Position numbers and translations under genes: made by a program. The notes beneath the pieces are model-generated. The model was not told the DNA's origin. It saw only the letters and a list, made by a program, of their open reading frames with translations, and made no database searches. 64,000 nucleotides of DNA from Polyporus tsugae (lineage: Eukaryota; Basidiomycota; Agaricomycetes; Polyporales; Polyporaceae), in contig JAHRBS010000004.1 in assembly GCA_024305745.1 (NCBI GenBank), positions 62,001 through 126,000 of the forward strand, read 5' to 3'. Positions 36,624 to 47,311 of this stretch are shown here, one piece after another (position 1 is the first letter of the stretch; every line of letters starts with the position of its first letter).

Positions 36624-38333
36624 TTGCTCATGCATTGGGGGTGCGTTGCTGGCCCCGGAACATGAAGCATGAAGAGGCATCCCTCGAGCGAGGGCCCCAT
36701 CTGTTGCTCAGCTTGTCCCTCTCCTCCACTCATTGCAGCAGGCCCTGGTAGCATCACCAACAGACACATACATCCCCAACAGGAACACTGTCCGGCGACG
36801 GAGGAGGAAGAGAAGAATGAAGTGCATGCGTGTGCACGGGAGGTTGGGGCAGCCTGGCAATAGCAAGACTAGTATGTTGTGTGCTCTCATTGCTCCTCTT
36901 ACTGCATGTATGTGGAAGCAAGATGTTACGACTGGCTATTGAGTAAGGACCAGGGAGACTTACGAGACGAGCAAGGGCGTCAATGAGCACTTGTGCAGCG
37001 AGAGCGGAGCAAGGCTTAATGGTTAGGGCTGAAGACAAGATGTATTGAGTAAGTAGGTGTCTACAAGCAAAATACAGTGAGGCTTACCCGGAGACAAGAG
37101 GTCGAAACTGAGGTCTCCAGGCAGCAAAGTACAGGTCCTTATATACGTATAGAGGACAATGAGAACCTGGGGACAATAGGTAACTATGGATACGGGTGAA
37201 CAATGGGAATGGAACAATAGCGACGACAGACAATAAGAAGCTATTGTGCTGAGGAACAAAGGACAAGATACAATGCAACGGAGAACAATAAGTATGACAT
37301 GAGAAGTAGATCGTCCAGAAAAGGAAACTAAGGCACTGGTAGCAGGCGCCGAATGGAACATTCATGACAAAAGATCAGGCTATACTTGGCAGCCAATTTG
37401 GCCGGATTAAATCAGGTGTTTGGGCCCTGGAAGCCCTGTTTGTCTGGATAGTCGGATGTGGCCTCCGAGAGGGTGATTTTGTCCGGATCTGAGAGCATTA
37501 GGCTGATTTTTCACTCTCTGTTGTCGGAAAACACAAGAAAATGTGATATACAACTGCTAAATGGCTGGCAAGATACAACTGAGGAGTGCTACAGGGTGTG
37601 GAGCAAGCAGCGAAGGCTATGGAGGGTATCTACGGATCATGTCCACTAAGCAGTCTCGTCCAAGTTGAGGTATGTCTTCCCATAGCCAATCCATCCATTC
37701 TTTGGGTAGGAATGGCTGGGTGAGAGGTGTGTCATCAACATCAATGGGGTTAGCCATAGTCAGGGTTCTGGAGGGAGGGAGTAGGTGGGGGTGTTGAGTG
37801 CTAGTGCCACATCAAAAAATTCGAGTGCGGCCATGGACTAGCACGCACTGACCAAGATTCCACACTCCACACTACCCTTGTACATTAGATTCAGTTGTTA
37901 ATACATGGCTTCAAGAGATTTGTACGGCGCTTCTAGACACCATATAAAATGTTGGACACATCAATCGATGGTAAGTATGAGTGTTACTATGAACAGTAGA
38001 CTTCACAACCAGGCCCCTGCTGGTCACCAGACTGCGGTGCATCGGCCGGACCATCACCCAATTCTGCCCTGCTCTGCCATAGCCTTGCCGGATTTCCATC
38101 CCGGGATCAGGCTCCTGCCCAAGTCAACCGCATATGTCTGGATCATGGCATGGGGCATTTTGGCCAAATGTCCAGATAAAAATCATGCATAGACCCCTCC
38201 AAAATCCAAAAATTGTCCGGATTAGGCATCAGGGATATGAGTGAATTGTCAGGGGTCCTTTGGCATGGCAGGGTTCCCGTCAGAATCGCCACATAGGCAC
38301 TTAATGCAGGCACAACAATAATCACTTGTACTA
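36624..38333. other. Non-coding region between the right GTGAC repeat and the MITE
   Basis: It is AT-richer than the gene regions. TTGTCCGGAT occurs at about 37480 and 38210. No gene or complete element recognised. Confidence 0.4.
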
Positions 38334-38899
38334 CTATCCCTCCACCAGTGTTGAAAAATCTGAGGATTTTTCAAAACCCCCAGTCCACCTTCCACCATGA
38401 ACAGTTTGCCCTGTAAATTCAACTATAGGATTCTATGATTCCCCTTGACTGTTTTATCAACTTTTCATGACAAAATATGAGGGAGGGGTTGTGGCGAGAG
38501 GAGGGCATTTCATTATACCCCTTAAGCGACCTAGCGCCCAACCTAATGTGAAGATCCCTCCTCAGTTGCTACTTTGAAGGCCGATATTTCTTCTGAGCCA
38601 TGTTTTAAGGGATTTTTGTATACTATTTATTGAGCCCGATAGTGGGTGAGGTGGGAGGAACCGTCAGGGATGACCTTTCTCGACAGCGCCAAAGGGTTTT
38701 CAAAACCAGCCTTACGAAGGCCCTGAAACAGCGGCATTGCCATAGCTCCCGCTCTTCTTCACCAATCCCCACCAAACTTTGAGGTAATGAAGCCAATCAT
38801 GTTAAAAACAATGCCTCAAAATTCTAGAACTATGTGACGAGTATTGTGAGACGGAGGGGCACATCAGTGTTTTCTTTTTCAACACTGGTGGAGGGATAG
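38334..38899. mobile_element. MITE with about 25-bp terminal inverted repeats and TA duplication
   Basis: The left end CTATCCCTCCACCAGTGTTG is repeated in inverted form at the right end (CAACACTGGTGGAGGGATAG), extending through TTTTTC/GAAAAA. Both ends are flanked by TA (38332-38333 and 38900-38901), as expected for Tc1/mariner-type cut-and-paste. At 566 bp it has no ORF of note, so it is non-autonomous. It is AT-rich compared with its surroundings. Confidence 0.85.
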
Positions 38900-38999
38900 T
38901 ATGTAGTCTTCTCCATCCTTGAGAACTCCTGGAATTGATAGAAATAGTTACTTGCTATGTAGCCTCATGTGTAATACATCTCCTTATATGATGCACTTG

Positions 39000-40021
39000 G
39001 ATGGAATGGCATTGCTCTTGGATTGGCTCCCTTCCCTTGCTGGCACTTCCCTTTTCTTCTAATCTGCCAGGGTGGCCAGTGGAAAATCAATCCCTCTCTC
39101 CCACGGTGTTCCTGCTGCTTCCTCTTCCACTCCATCCACATCCTTGTCACATCCTCTGCTCGCACCTGGTACTCAACTGCATGTCTTCAACAACCCTCAA
39201 GAAACCTGGTCACCTTTTCAGTCCCCTCCATTCCTCCCGCACCCAATAACTCCAATGACGATGATCTTTATGCTCCGCTTGCCACGTCCTCGCTCCCAGC
39301 TCCCACCATGTCCTCCTTCCCTCGGCCATCTCCCTCATCCATCCTCATTCTAGTGTCACAGCATGCAGACTGAGCCCTAGCTGAACAGAACAACCCAGCC
39401 GGAGCCAAGGAGTGGATCCAACCAGAGATAGCAAGTGAGCAAGCTGAAGCCCACAACATGCAGGCGGGTCTCCGAGAGCCCCAGGCCCCTGCAGACAAGC
39501 TCCCGGTAAGTATATCCCTTTCATTGTGCCTACCCTTGCCCATCTTGCACCTGCACCAGACTCCACTGGGACCGGCTGTGCCAGGTATGGTGGCAGCCAA
39601 CTCCAATACCGCACCGAGCACAGTCAGTACCCCCGAGCTACTGCAAATCCCGGTCCCAAACCCCTTGTGAGTTCAAACCTTCTTCTCCCACAATCAAACT
39701 AGTCCGTGCTCACCTGTAGGGCCAAGTGGCGTAACAACACGTCGTGCACGGCTGGCAGAATTCCCACTGGTGGCAGAAGTTCCTGCAGTCATGAAGTCTC
39801 TCGTATCTGTTTTGCAAGAGCAGGGCAGCTCTTTGCTGCCCCTGCTCAACCAAACTCAATCTGTTTTGAATGCGCAACCACACACTGCCAACAGCCCCAC
39901 CCCCAATACTGCAGCACCCACCGTCAACACCCCCACTGGCAACAGTGCAGGCACCACTGCCACGTCACAACTGGGCTGTCATTGGAGTCCAACACCCATG
40001 AAGGTGGCAAGTGCAAAGTAG
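39000..40021 (+). other. Possible uncharacterised multi-exon coding region
   Basis: Plausible exons are separated by GT-AG introns: IQPEIASEQAEAHNMQAGLR (about 39415-39505), TPLGPAVPGMVAANSNTAPS (about 39560-39665), then MKSLVSVLQEQGSSLLPLLN and a Thr/Asn/Pro-rich tail ending KVASAK with a stop at 40019-40021. No domain recognised. It could be part of a transposon-borne gene. Confidence 0.3.
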
Positions 40022-40353
40022 AAGGCCAGCACCATCAGTTTATAGTGTGCATTTTATCTTTTTTGTTCTCGCTGCAATTATCACCTGATTGTATTTGTTG
40101 TACTACAATGCCAGGAGTTTTCATATGCGTGACTGTATTGACATATCCTACCCCGAGTGCCAAGAGTCATTCAAGGCACTCTCACCCGAGCGACTCCAGG
40201 TTAGTTCTCTTTGCTTCATCACAACCAGTGGTAATGATGATGTTCTTTCAGGCATACCAGGACGAGGTGGCCACAGCAAGGAAGCAAGTAAGTACCCCAA
40301 TCATACCTAGAAACCCCAACTCTTGTGCGCTGAACATGTCCTGAGCCTACCAG

Positions 40354-40581
40354 GTCAAAATCCACCAAGCCGAAGACAACCAAGCTAAACTTAAGGGGAC
40401 CAAGCCTGGTGCGCCCACGAAGTCCAGCGAGGTGGAGTCCAGCAAACCGAAGTCCAGCAAACCGAAGTCCACTGAACCCAAGTGCACGAGGCCTAAGTCC
40501 ACTGAGGATGGTGACCCCGATGAGGAGGGCACTGGCCACAAGGAGAACATCAAGGCCATCAAGGAGGTGGAGAGGGTTTGA
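40354..40581 (+). other. Possible exon of a Lys-rich uncharacterised protein
   Basis: After an acceptor at 40353 an open frame reads VKIHQAEDNQAKLKGTK and then repeated SSKPK units, ending KEVERV with TGA at 40579-40581. Two small upstream exons (AYQDEVATARKQ at about 40253-40288; ECQESFKALSPERLQ) splice to it in frame. It has a charged, coiled-coil-like composition. Function unknown. Confidence 0.3.
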
Positions 40582-40727
40582 GGCGCGTGGTTGTTGGTTG
40601 ATGGGGTCAGTCGTAGGCTCTGCTCGCAATTGCTGGCATGGTACCACCAGCCAGTATAGCAATTTTGTGATTAACAATGTTATTCATGGTAATCAAATTG
40701 TTGAGAACTAGAGTTGGAAGCTAGAGG

Positions 40728-43022
40728 TCAAGTTCCTCCTGTATTCTTGACGATGCCAATCATGCCATCGGTGATGTCCTTCACGGTCGAGTGCATATGG
40801 TTCGACGGCAACACGTCCCCGTCCTCAACCTCAACCTCAATCTTGTCTCCGACTTCAGCCTCCTCGACCGCAACCTCGACCTCCAGAACTGGCACCCCAA
40901 AGACATCTTCAACCCTGCACACCCCACAAATGTCCAAGTACTGGACGTACACGTCACCCATGTGCTTTTTGAAACCATCACCAAACTCCCATTCAACATT
41001 GAACCCCCGGGTGCCGTCACGCGGGATGATAAGCATGTACTTCACCTCGACCGGCATGCCCGGTCACGCCCCCCGAGCACGCTCCTGCAGCCGCTTGACC
41101 ATCTCGAAGCCTTTGCTCGCGTCGTCTCCGTGTTTGCCCGCCATCTGTATGGCCCAGAGGATGACCTTCGAGGGCCCCGGACCGACCTGGAAAAAGAGCA
41201 CGTCGAACACAGCGCGCGGGTAGGTCATGGCAGCAGGGCAGTAGTATGACACATCATCAATTGCAAGCTGCTCGACGTTTTCAAACGTGACGTGCTGATG
41301 TGCAGCCCAAGGCTCACTAGAAAGCGGGGAGGTAGGGAGAGCTGGATCTGAAGTAGAGACCTGGGACTGCTTCGAGTCCTCCGACAGCCTCTACGTGATC
41401 CGCCAGCTCTTGTCGACGACAACTGTTGTGCGATGCGCGGCTGCCTCCTCTTGCCGGTAGACGAACCGAGTCGTAGTCTGACCCCCAGAGGAATCCAAGA
41501 GCATAGGCGTGAACTGGTGACAGAAGCTCTCGCCCAGGGCCAGAGGGGACCCTGCAAGTTCGCCGATCAGCCCAGAGAGAGCATGCACACCAGCACCCGC
41601 ATCATCAGTGTCCTGATCAAAAGCTGCGCACGCGTAATGGTGAGCGAGGCTCTCAAAGAGGAAGTCCGCAAAACCCAGGTGGCGAATGGCCCAAGTTGAA
41701 CGACTCCGGAGCCTGCAGTGTTCGTACAGGGCCCTTATCTCCTTGACAGGAAGGCCCTCGAGCGTGTCCATCGCCCCCTGGGCTGTGGCGCGCGTCTTGA
41801 AGGTGACGACAAGGTTGTTGTTGCTGAACTTGGTCGGCAAAAGCGGACCAGCCCTGCTGACAAGTGTGACATGGTCGCAGTCCTCGTTGGAGAACCGTGA
41901 GGAATCTGTGCCAGAGATGAGAGAGATGATTGCCGGAAGGCGGTAGTAAGTCAATTCCTGTGTCACTAGGGAATTGTATCCACATGGGTTGAATAAAAAC
42001 TTGAAGATATCGTGGGGACATGGGCCAATGGCCATGCGGAGGGATTGCACAGTGTTGGCATCGAACTTGCTGTAGTGCTGCTGTTCGGGAGCAAGCAGGT
42101 GCGTAATAGCAGGTGCTACATGCTGGAAGCTAACAGTGTGCCAGAAGTCAGTCCAGGAGGTTGCACGTCGGCCATCAATGTACGTACAGCGTGAGGAGCT
42201 CTTCATCCTTCCAATGTGACATGCACCAAGTTCGGATGGAAAACTCCACTTCGAAGGGCTTATAGCATGATTCGTCCGGACAGAGCGCAGCTATGAAGAA
42301 CACCTGCCTAGTAGCTTCGAGGGTGACAGAGAATGGTGGAGGCACCTTCTCGAGAGGGCAGTCAACCAACGACCAAAACCGGGACACATTATCGACATGG
42401 TTCGGGAGGTGTTCAGAGGCAATGAAGTCAGACGTCTTCAGTACCACTACTCCACGTTTATCAAAGCAGTACGTCCTCCCGAAGTGCGTGGTGAACAGGG
42501 CTTGCTCCTCCAGCGACAGACATTGCAACAGGAAGAAGATGAGGAGAATGGTTTTTCCTGAAAGCTGTGGGTATGAGCGAAAGGGCGATCGGAGGCACAA
42601 ACCACTAGAACGTTGCATATACATACCTATTCCCAACTGCCCGAGAAGCACGACACCTTCCAGCCCCTGCTCCAGGTTACAAACATCCCAAAAATGTTGG
42701 GAAAAAAGCAGGATTTCCTCCCGCACAAGCAAGGAGCTACCAATGACGGAGGACACCCCGAGCCACGTCAGGACAGAAGCCGGTACAATATCGAGAAAAC
42801 ATGTGAGAGGGGGTAGACTGAGGATCTCTTTGAGGAGAGCTTTGCCACGAGCACCCCAGAACTTTTGATGGAAATCAGACCAGGCTGGATCGCCATACGA
42901 TGTCTGGAGACTTCGATGTTAGGGGTTGAGACTCCGGTAGATTCATGTGCTCGGACGCGGAGTGTATGTGGTAATAGGACTTACGGTTGCAGTTGACTTG
43001 GGGGGGAGGTGGGCTTGGACAT
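40728..43022 (-). pseudogene. Crinkler-like (CR) NTPase-nuclease family gene, copy F, two in-frame stops
   Basis: It starts MSKPTSPPSQLQP at 43022, a longer first exon than in the other copies; exon 2 begins TSYGDPAWSDFHQKFWGARG. The P-loop GQLGIGKTILLIFFLLQ spans an intron, followed by TYCFDKRGV, FWSLVDCP, WCMSHWKDEELLTL, IGPCPHDIFKFLF, HQFTPMLLDSSGG and TTVVVDKSWRIT. A TAG (at about 41391-41393) then interrupts the frame where related copies have Trp. The frame continues through AVFDVLFFQ, VILWAIQMAGKHGD and LQERARGA, where TGA (41064-41066) stands at another conserved Trp, then VEVKYMLIIP and VYVQYLDI to the stop at 40728. Two point stops in an otherwise open frame suggest recent inactivation. 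Confidence 0.62.
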
Positions 43023-44350
43023 GGCTGTGTGCAAGGATGGAGGATGGAGTGGAAAGAGAGGGGGGGAGAAGTTGCGTTGAATTCGGGGAAATTCACGGTC
43101 GGGGATAGGGAGGAGAAGAGGGGAGGAGGAGACCCTTGATCGAGCCCACTTCGGGAAGCCGCGGGACCCCGCTCATACCATCCACTTCTTGTCGGAGATT
43201 TCTGGTCTTTAGGGCGCCAATTTCAGGTCTCGCTACCATATAAGGAAGGTCACGCATCACCTGCCCCACCATGACCGAGCCCGGACCCCGGCGCCCCCTC
43301 CGAGGGCTGTGTGACGTGTGAGAATGGGCTCGCGACCTCGCGTGCGTGCGCAACCCCCTTGTTCGCTTCCCTCCTTCCCGAGGGACCAGAAATCCGATCA
43401 CATCAGGACTGGAAACCAGAGGTGCTCGAAGAGCTTCAGATGCACATTTTGCTGGGTCCCCTGCGGGTTTTGACCCCATCTGCAGACAGCTGCATTGCCT
43501 CCAATTTCTGGTCCTGATGATCCGATTTCTGGTCCCTTGGCTATCGCGCACCCTCCCCCTCCCCTCTTGCGCGTCCTCCCATGCGTGCGCTCTTGTGAAT
43601 GTCAGCGCACGCTGGCGTCGCGCATCCTCCCACACTCATCCCCAGTCTCCCAAAGCTTCCCACACTCTATCTGTTGTCATTTTCGAGTGTTACATAGTTT
43701 CTCTGGCTTCTCCCCTTTGCATCTGCCCTGGCTGCCTCAACAGCGGTCGAAGTTTTTTGTCTTCCATTGTGTTTGTGCTGAAGTATATGAAATACATAGC
43801 ATTCTGTTTTTTTCTGGGTTATTGAGCTGCAGAGGGCCGTCGCTGTGGTTATTCCCTCCTCGCGCCCTTAACACGCTTGGGCGCTTATTGCGCGAAATGT
43901 TGTAGAATTCACCGGGATTGCTGTAGTTTGTCCTTTCTATTGCGTTCACACCGAGATCTCTCACAAACATATTCCTTTACTTTTCATAAATATTTTGGCA
44001 GGCGGGAGCCGTTCGTTCGTGTTGTCTTCACTTGCGCCGTCGTCGCGCGCGGGCGCCTATCCGCTGGGCTCTTTGGGGGTGCGCGATTGACGCATTACGG
44101 GCGTCTGAGAGACCAGAAACAGCGATTACATAAGCCCACTGGGGACCTGAAACTTGTGCGTCCGCAGCCCCACTTCCCGACCAAATGCACACATGTATTG
44201 TCAACCCGCGAACGAGACAATTAATGTCCTCATCGCGATCATCAGATGCCAGATGGGACCAGGGACTAGGGCACGCTGGCCGCGCTCTGTCGAACCTAGC
44301 CCTCTCTCCCTCTCTCTCTCAAGCTTCAAGCTCAAATTTCAATATTTCAA
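43023..44350. other. Upstream region between divergent CR copies F and C, with inverted repeats
   Basis: The motif ATTTCTGGTC recurs at about 43198, 43503 and 43528, and inverted (GACCAGAAAT) at 43385 and near 44110. Positions 43383-43412 and 43511-43540 form an imperfect inverted repeat containing TCCGATTTCTGGTCCCTTGG. It may be a small foldback element. No gene seen. Confidence 0.45.
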
Positions 44351-44395
44351 TGGTCGACCAATTAAGCCCTAACCTTAGGAGGCCGTCATGTGATA
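44351..44395 (-). repeat. R1 head, copy c (inverted, head only)
   Basis: Read on the minus strand it gives TCACATGA, then GGTTAGGGCTTAATTGGTCG and ACCA, the same head as the R1 copies at 49628 and 54344. No core follows. It lies 150 bp upstream of CR copy C. Confidence 0.7.
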
Positions 44396-44542
44396 GCCTT
44401 TACAGCCATCACCAAGGAGCCCACCGGTGGAGCAGGACTCCATCAACAATCGAGAACGATCCACAAAAGTAGGTATACCCTCTCCCTCCAGTCTCATTCG
44501 TGTTGTCCACCCGCTACATCCAGAGAAATACCACGGTCTCAT

Positions 44543-47020
44543 ATGACGGTGAGCTTCATGCCAATCCATTTAGTACTGCTTGCTTAGCTCATAATGTCCG
44601 ATTTTCCAGACTCCCTCCTACCGGCAAATGTGGAAGCCGTTCAAGACCACGTCCGACTGGGGCGACTTCCATAGGGAGCGATGGGGCGGTCGCGATCTCC
44701 TCAAGGGCGTCCTCGACAAGCAGCCTGATCAACATTTTCTTGGTGGGATAGAGGCCCTCCGGCCCATCCTCCTCAACATGCCCTTCATTAGTACTCCTAC
44801 CTCCTTGTTTGTGCGGGCGGAGTCTGTGCTTTTCGCAGAACATTTGCATAATGGTTGTAAGCAGCCCGACGCCCTCCGTGGTATCTTACTTCTCGGCCAG
44901 CCGGGCATCGGTGCGCGACATTCCATCCCTTTCCACCGCTGATACGTTTTACTTACGATGTCTGCTGTTCCAGGGAAGTCCGTTTTTCTCCTCTACCTCC
45001 TCGTGGAGTGCTTATTGCGGGAGGAACTGGTCATCTTCACCTCTTCATCGGAGAAGACATATTTATTCGACAAATACGGTGTGGCGTGGATGGACACTTC
45101 TCAATTTGATGCCTATGAACACCTCCCGTTCGTCGCCGGCAACACACCCAGAATGTGGTTGTTGATCGACTGCCCCGAGAACAAGAATCCACTACGCGCA
45201 CGTCTTACTGATGCAGGGCTGTTCTTCGTAGCCGCTCTCTCTTCCGACGAGTCGCGGTATCATTGTCTTGCAAAGGACATCTTTGTCCGACGTTGGTATA
45301 TGTCGCATTGGAACAATAATGAGCTCCTTCCGCTGTACGTATTCTGCGCCGTGTGTATGATTGCTTCGGATTCAGGCTGACGCTGGTTAGGTTACGTGCA
45401 GTACCCACAGATCGGTTCACGCCGGCTGCACAAGAGCGCTTCCCATTGTTCAACGCTGCTGCGGTGGAATTCCTTGTCTTACGGGTGGGACCCTGCCCGC
45501 GGGATATTCTCCGATTTCTGCATGATCCAGACGCCTACGACGCCTCCATGCGTTCAGCTGTGGAATCCTACCGCGGAGAGGCCACCGCAGTCACCCATCT
45601 CCTCAATCTAGCCCACACAAGCCCGGACGAGCACACTCACACTCACACCGTCGCACTCATTGCGCTGTTGGACCCGCCTTTGACCACTGTGTTCACTGAT
45701 GACGGGTGTACTGCCAGTTTCAAATCACGCGCCATTTACCAGCGGATGCTGGACAGCCTTCTGGCGCGCTTGGACCCCCTGAGCGCGGTCACCTGAATGA
45801 GGCAACTGTGCGGCCTCATCGGTCGCAGCCGCTGGAGTGCCGGCGCTGTTCCTTTTGTATTTGACCACTATGCCGTTTGCTGCACACTGGCACTGGGCTT
45901 GTACCCTGTAGACGAGGCCGCCGCGCCGCAGCACCACTTTGCACCCATGGCCCCCGCCCCGTTGGCCGTGGGGAGCACAATGTCGTGCATGCGGTTCGTC
46001 TACCAACAGCCCGAGCAGTCCGGGCACAGGCGCCGTCTACTGACACTCGTTGTCGATGCCTCGGGAGCCCAGCCCGTGTCATACTCATGGCAGACATCAT
46101 GTCCGTCCCAGGTTGCTGCCTCCCACCATCCCCCTACGTCCAAGGCTGCCACGCCGTGGGCCGCTCGTCGGCGCGTCCTGTACGAGAACATCGACGAACT
46201 CACTGGCATGCTCAGCGGCAAGTCGTACTATGCCCCCACAGCGGCCGCATGCGTGCGCGACCGTCCCCCCTTCCACGTGTTCTTCTTCGAGGTTGTGCCC
46301 CCGTGTAACCATCTTGACAATGACAACGTCCTCCGAGTCGTCCTCTGGGCCGTCCACGTCGTCACCAAGCAGGACCTGCGAGGCTTAGGCTGGACCCGCG
46401 CAGGGGAGTCAGAGTCACTGCCACGCGCAAGCGGCGGCTCGGATTCGGAGTTGGATCCGAGGGAGACCCTGGACTTCAGGACTGTCAGAGAGATGCGCGA
46501 GCGCGCTTGCCGGGTGTGGACGGCGGTGTATCCGGCGCCGGCCGAGGTCAAGGTCGAGGTGAAGTACGTGCTCGTCGTCCCGCATGACCCCCAGCACGAA
46601 GGCTCGGAGGACGCCCGGTTCGACGTTGAATGGCACTTCCCGGTGTCCGACTTGGTGTCTGAGTCCGGTCTTGAGGCGCAGAAGACTGGGGGGCAGGTGT
46701 TCGTCCAGTTCCTCGACATCTCTGCATTTTGTGGGTATGGGGCTTGGTCCAGCTGGGACATGCCCAGGTGCAGGGTGGAAGACGTGATTGGAGTGCGCGT
46801 GCCTCAGGCAGTACCGCCAGCTCCGCAGGAGGGCAGGTCCGCCCGCATACCCTCGCCCTCTGCGGATCTGGATGCCGCTGATACGGATGGGTTAATGGAC
46901 TCGGACGTCGGTGGGAGGATGAGGGGCAAGCGTGTTTGGGAGGAGCCGGAAGGAGAAGTTGAGGATAGTGAGACACAAGAAGAGGGCGGAGTTGTTGCGA
47001 AGAAGGCGAGGGCGACATGA
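44543..47020 (+). pseudogene. Crinkler-like (CR) NTPase-nuclease family gene, copy C, one in-frame TGA
   Basis: The 5' half, from the ATG-ACG micro-exon to FLHDPDAYDAS (about 45545), is almost identical to copy B, with P-loop GQPGIGKS, TYLFDKYGV, LIDCP and RRWYMSHWNNNELL intact. From there the sequence is unrelated to B and instead resembles copy A: AIYQRMLDSLLA, VPFVFDHYAVCCT, HHFAPMAPAPLA, RRRVLYENIDELTGM, FHVFFFEVVPP, VVLWAVHVVTK, VEVKYVLVVP, VFVQFLDISAFCG. The tail is acidic/basic (RGKRVWEEPEGE) and ends at 47020. A single TGA (45794-45796) separates the two parts while the frame is kept. It is the best-preserved 3' half in the window. Confidence 0.62.
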
Positions 47021-47311
47021 ATGACTTAGTCGGGACAATTGACGAGGAGGTTATAGCCAAGTTCTTACAAGCCTGGTCCGGCGGGCAATGTCCGCCAGTG
47101 CTCCTCATGCCGCACCGTCTTCTCGACGCCCTCTGTGCAGACTTCGTACAACGTTTAGAATCAACTGGGCTCAATTGGAGTTTACATTGAGCGAGACGAT
47201 TAAAAAGGGGCCTTTCAGTCAGTGCCAAACCTGTCTTTCTATCCCTATCCATGTCGCGCCCCGCCTTGCATCCAACCATCAGATCAATCTCTGTAGACAA
47301 AAGTTCAAATC

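Noticed and set aside
43093..43635. Minus-strand ORF of 180 codons upstream of CR copy F
   Set aside because: It spans an inverted repeat and promoter-like sequence, is rich in Arg as expected from random GC-rich reading, and has no domain.
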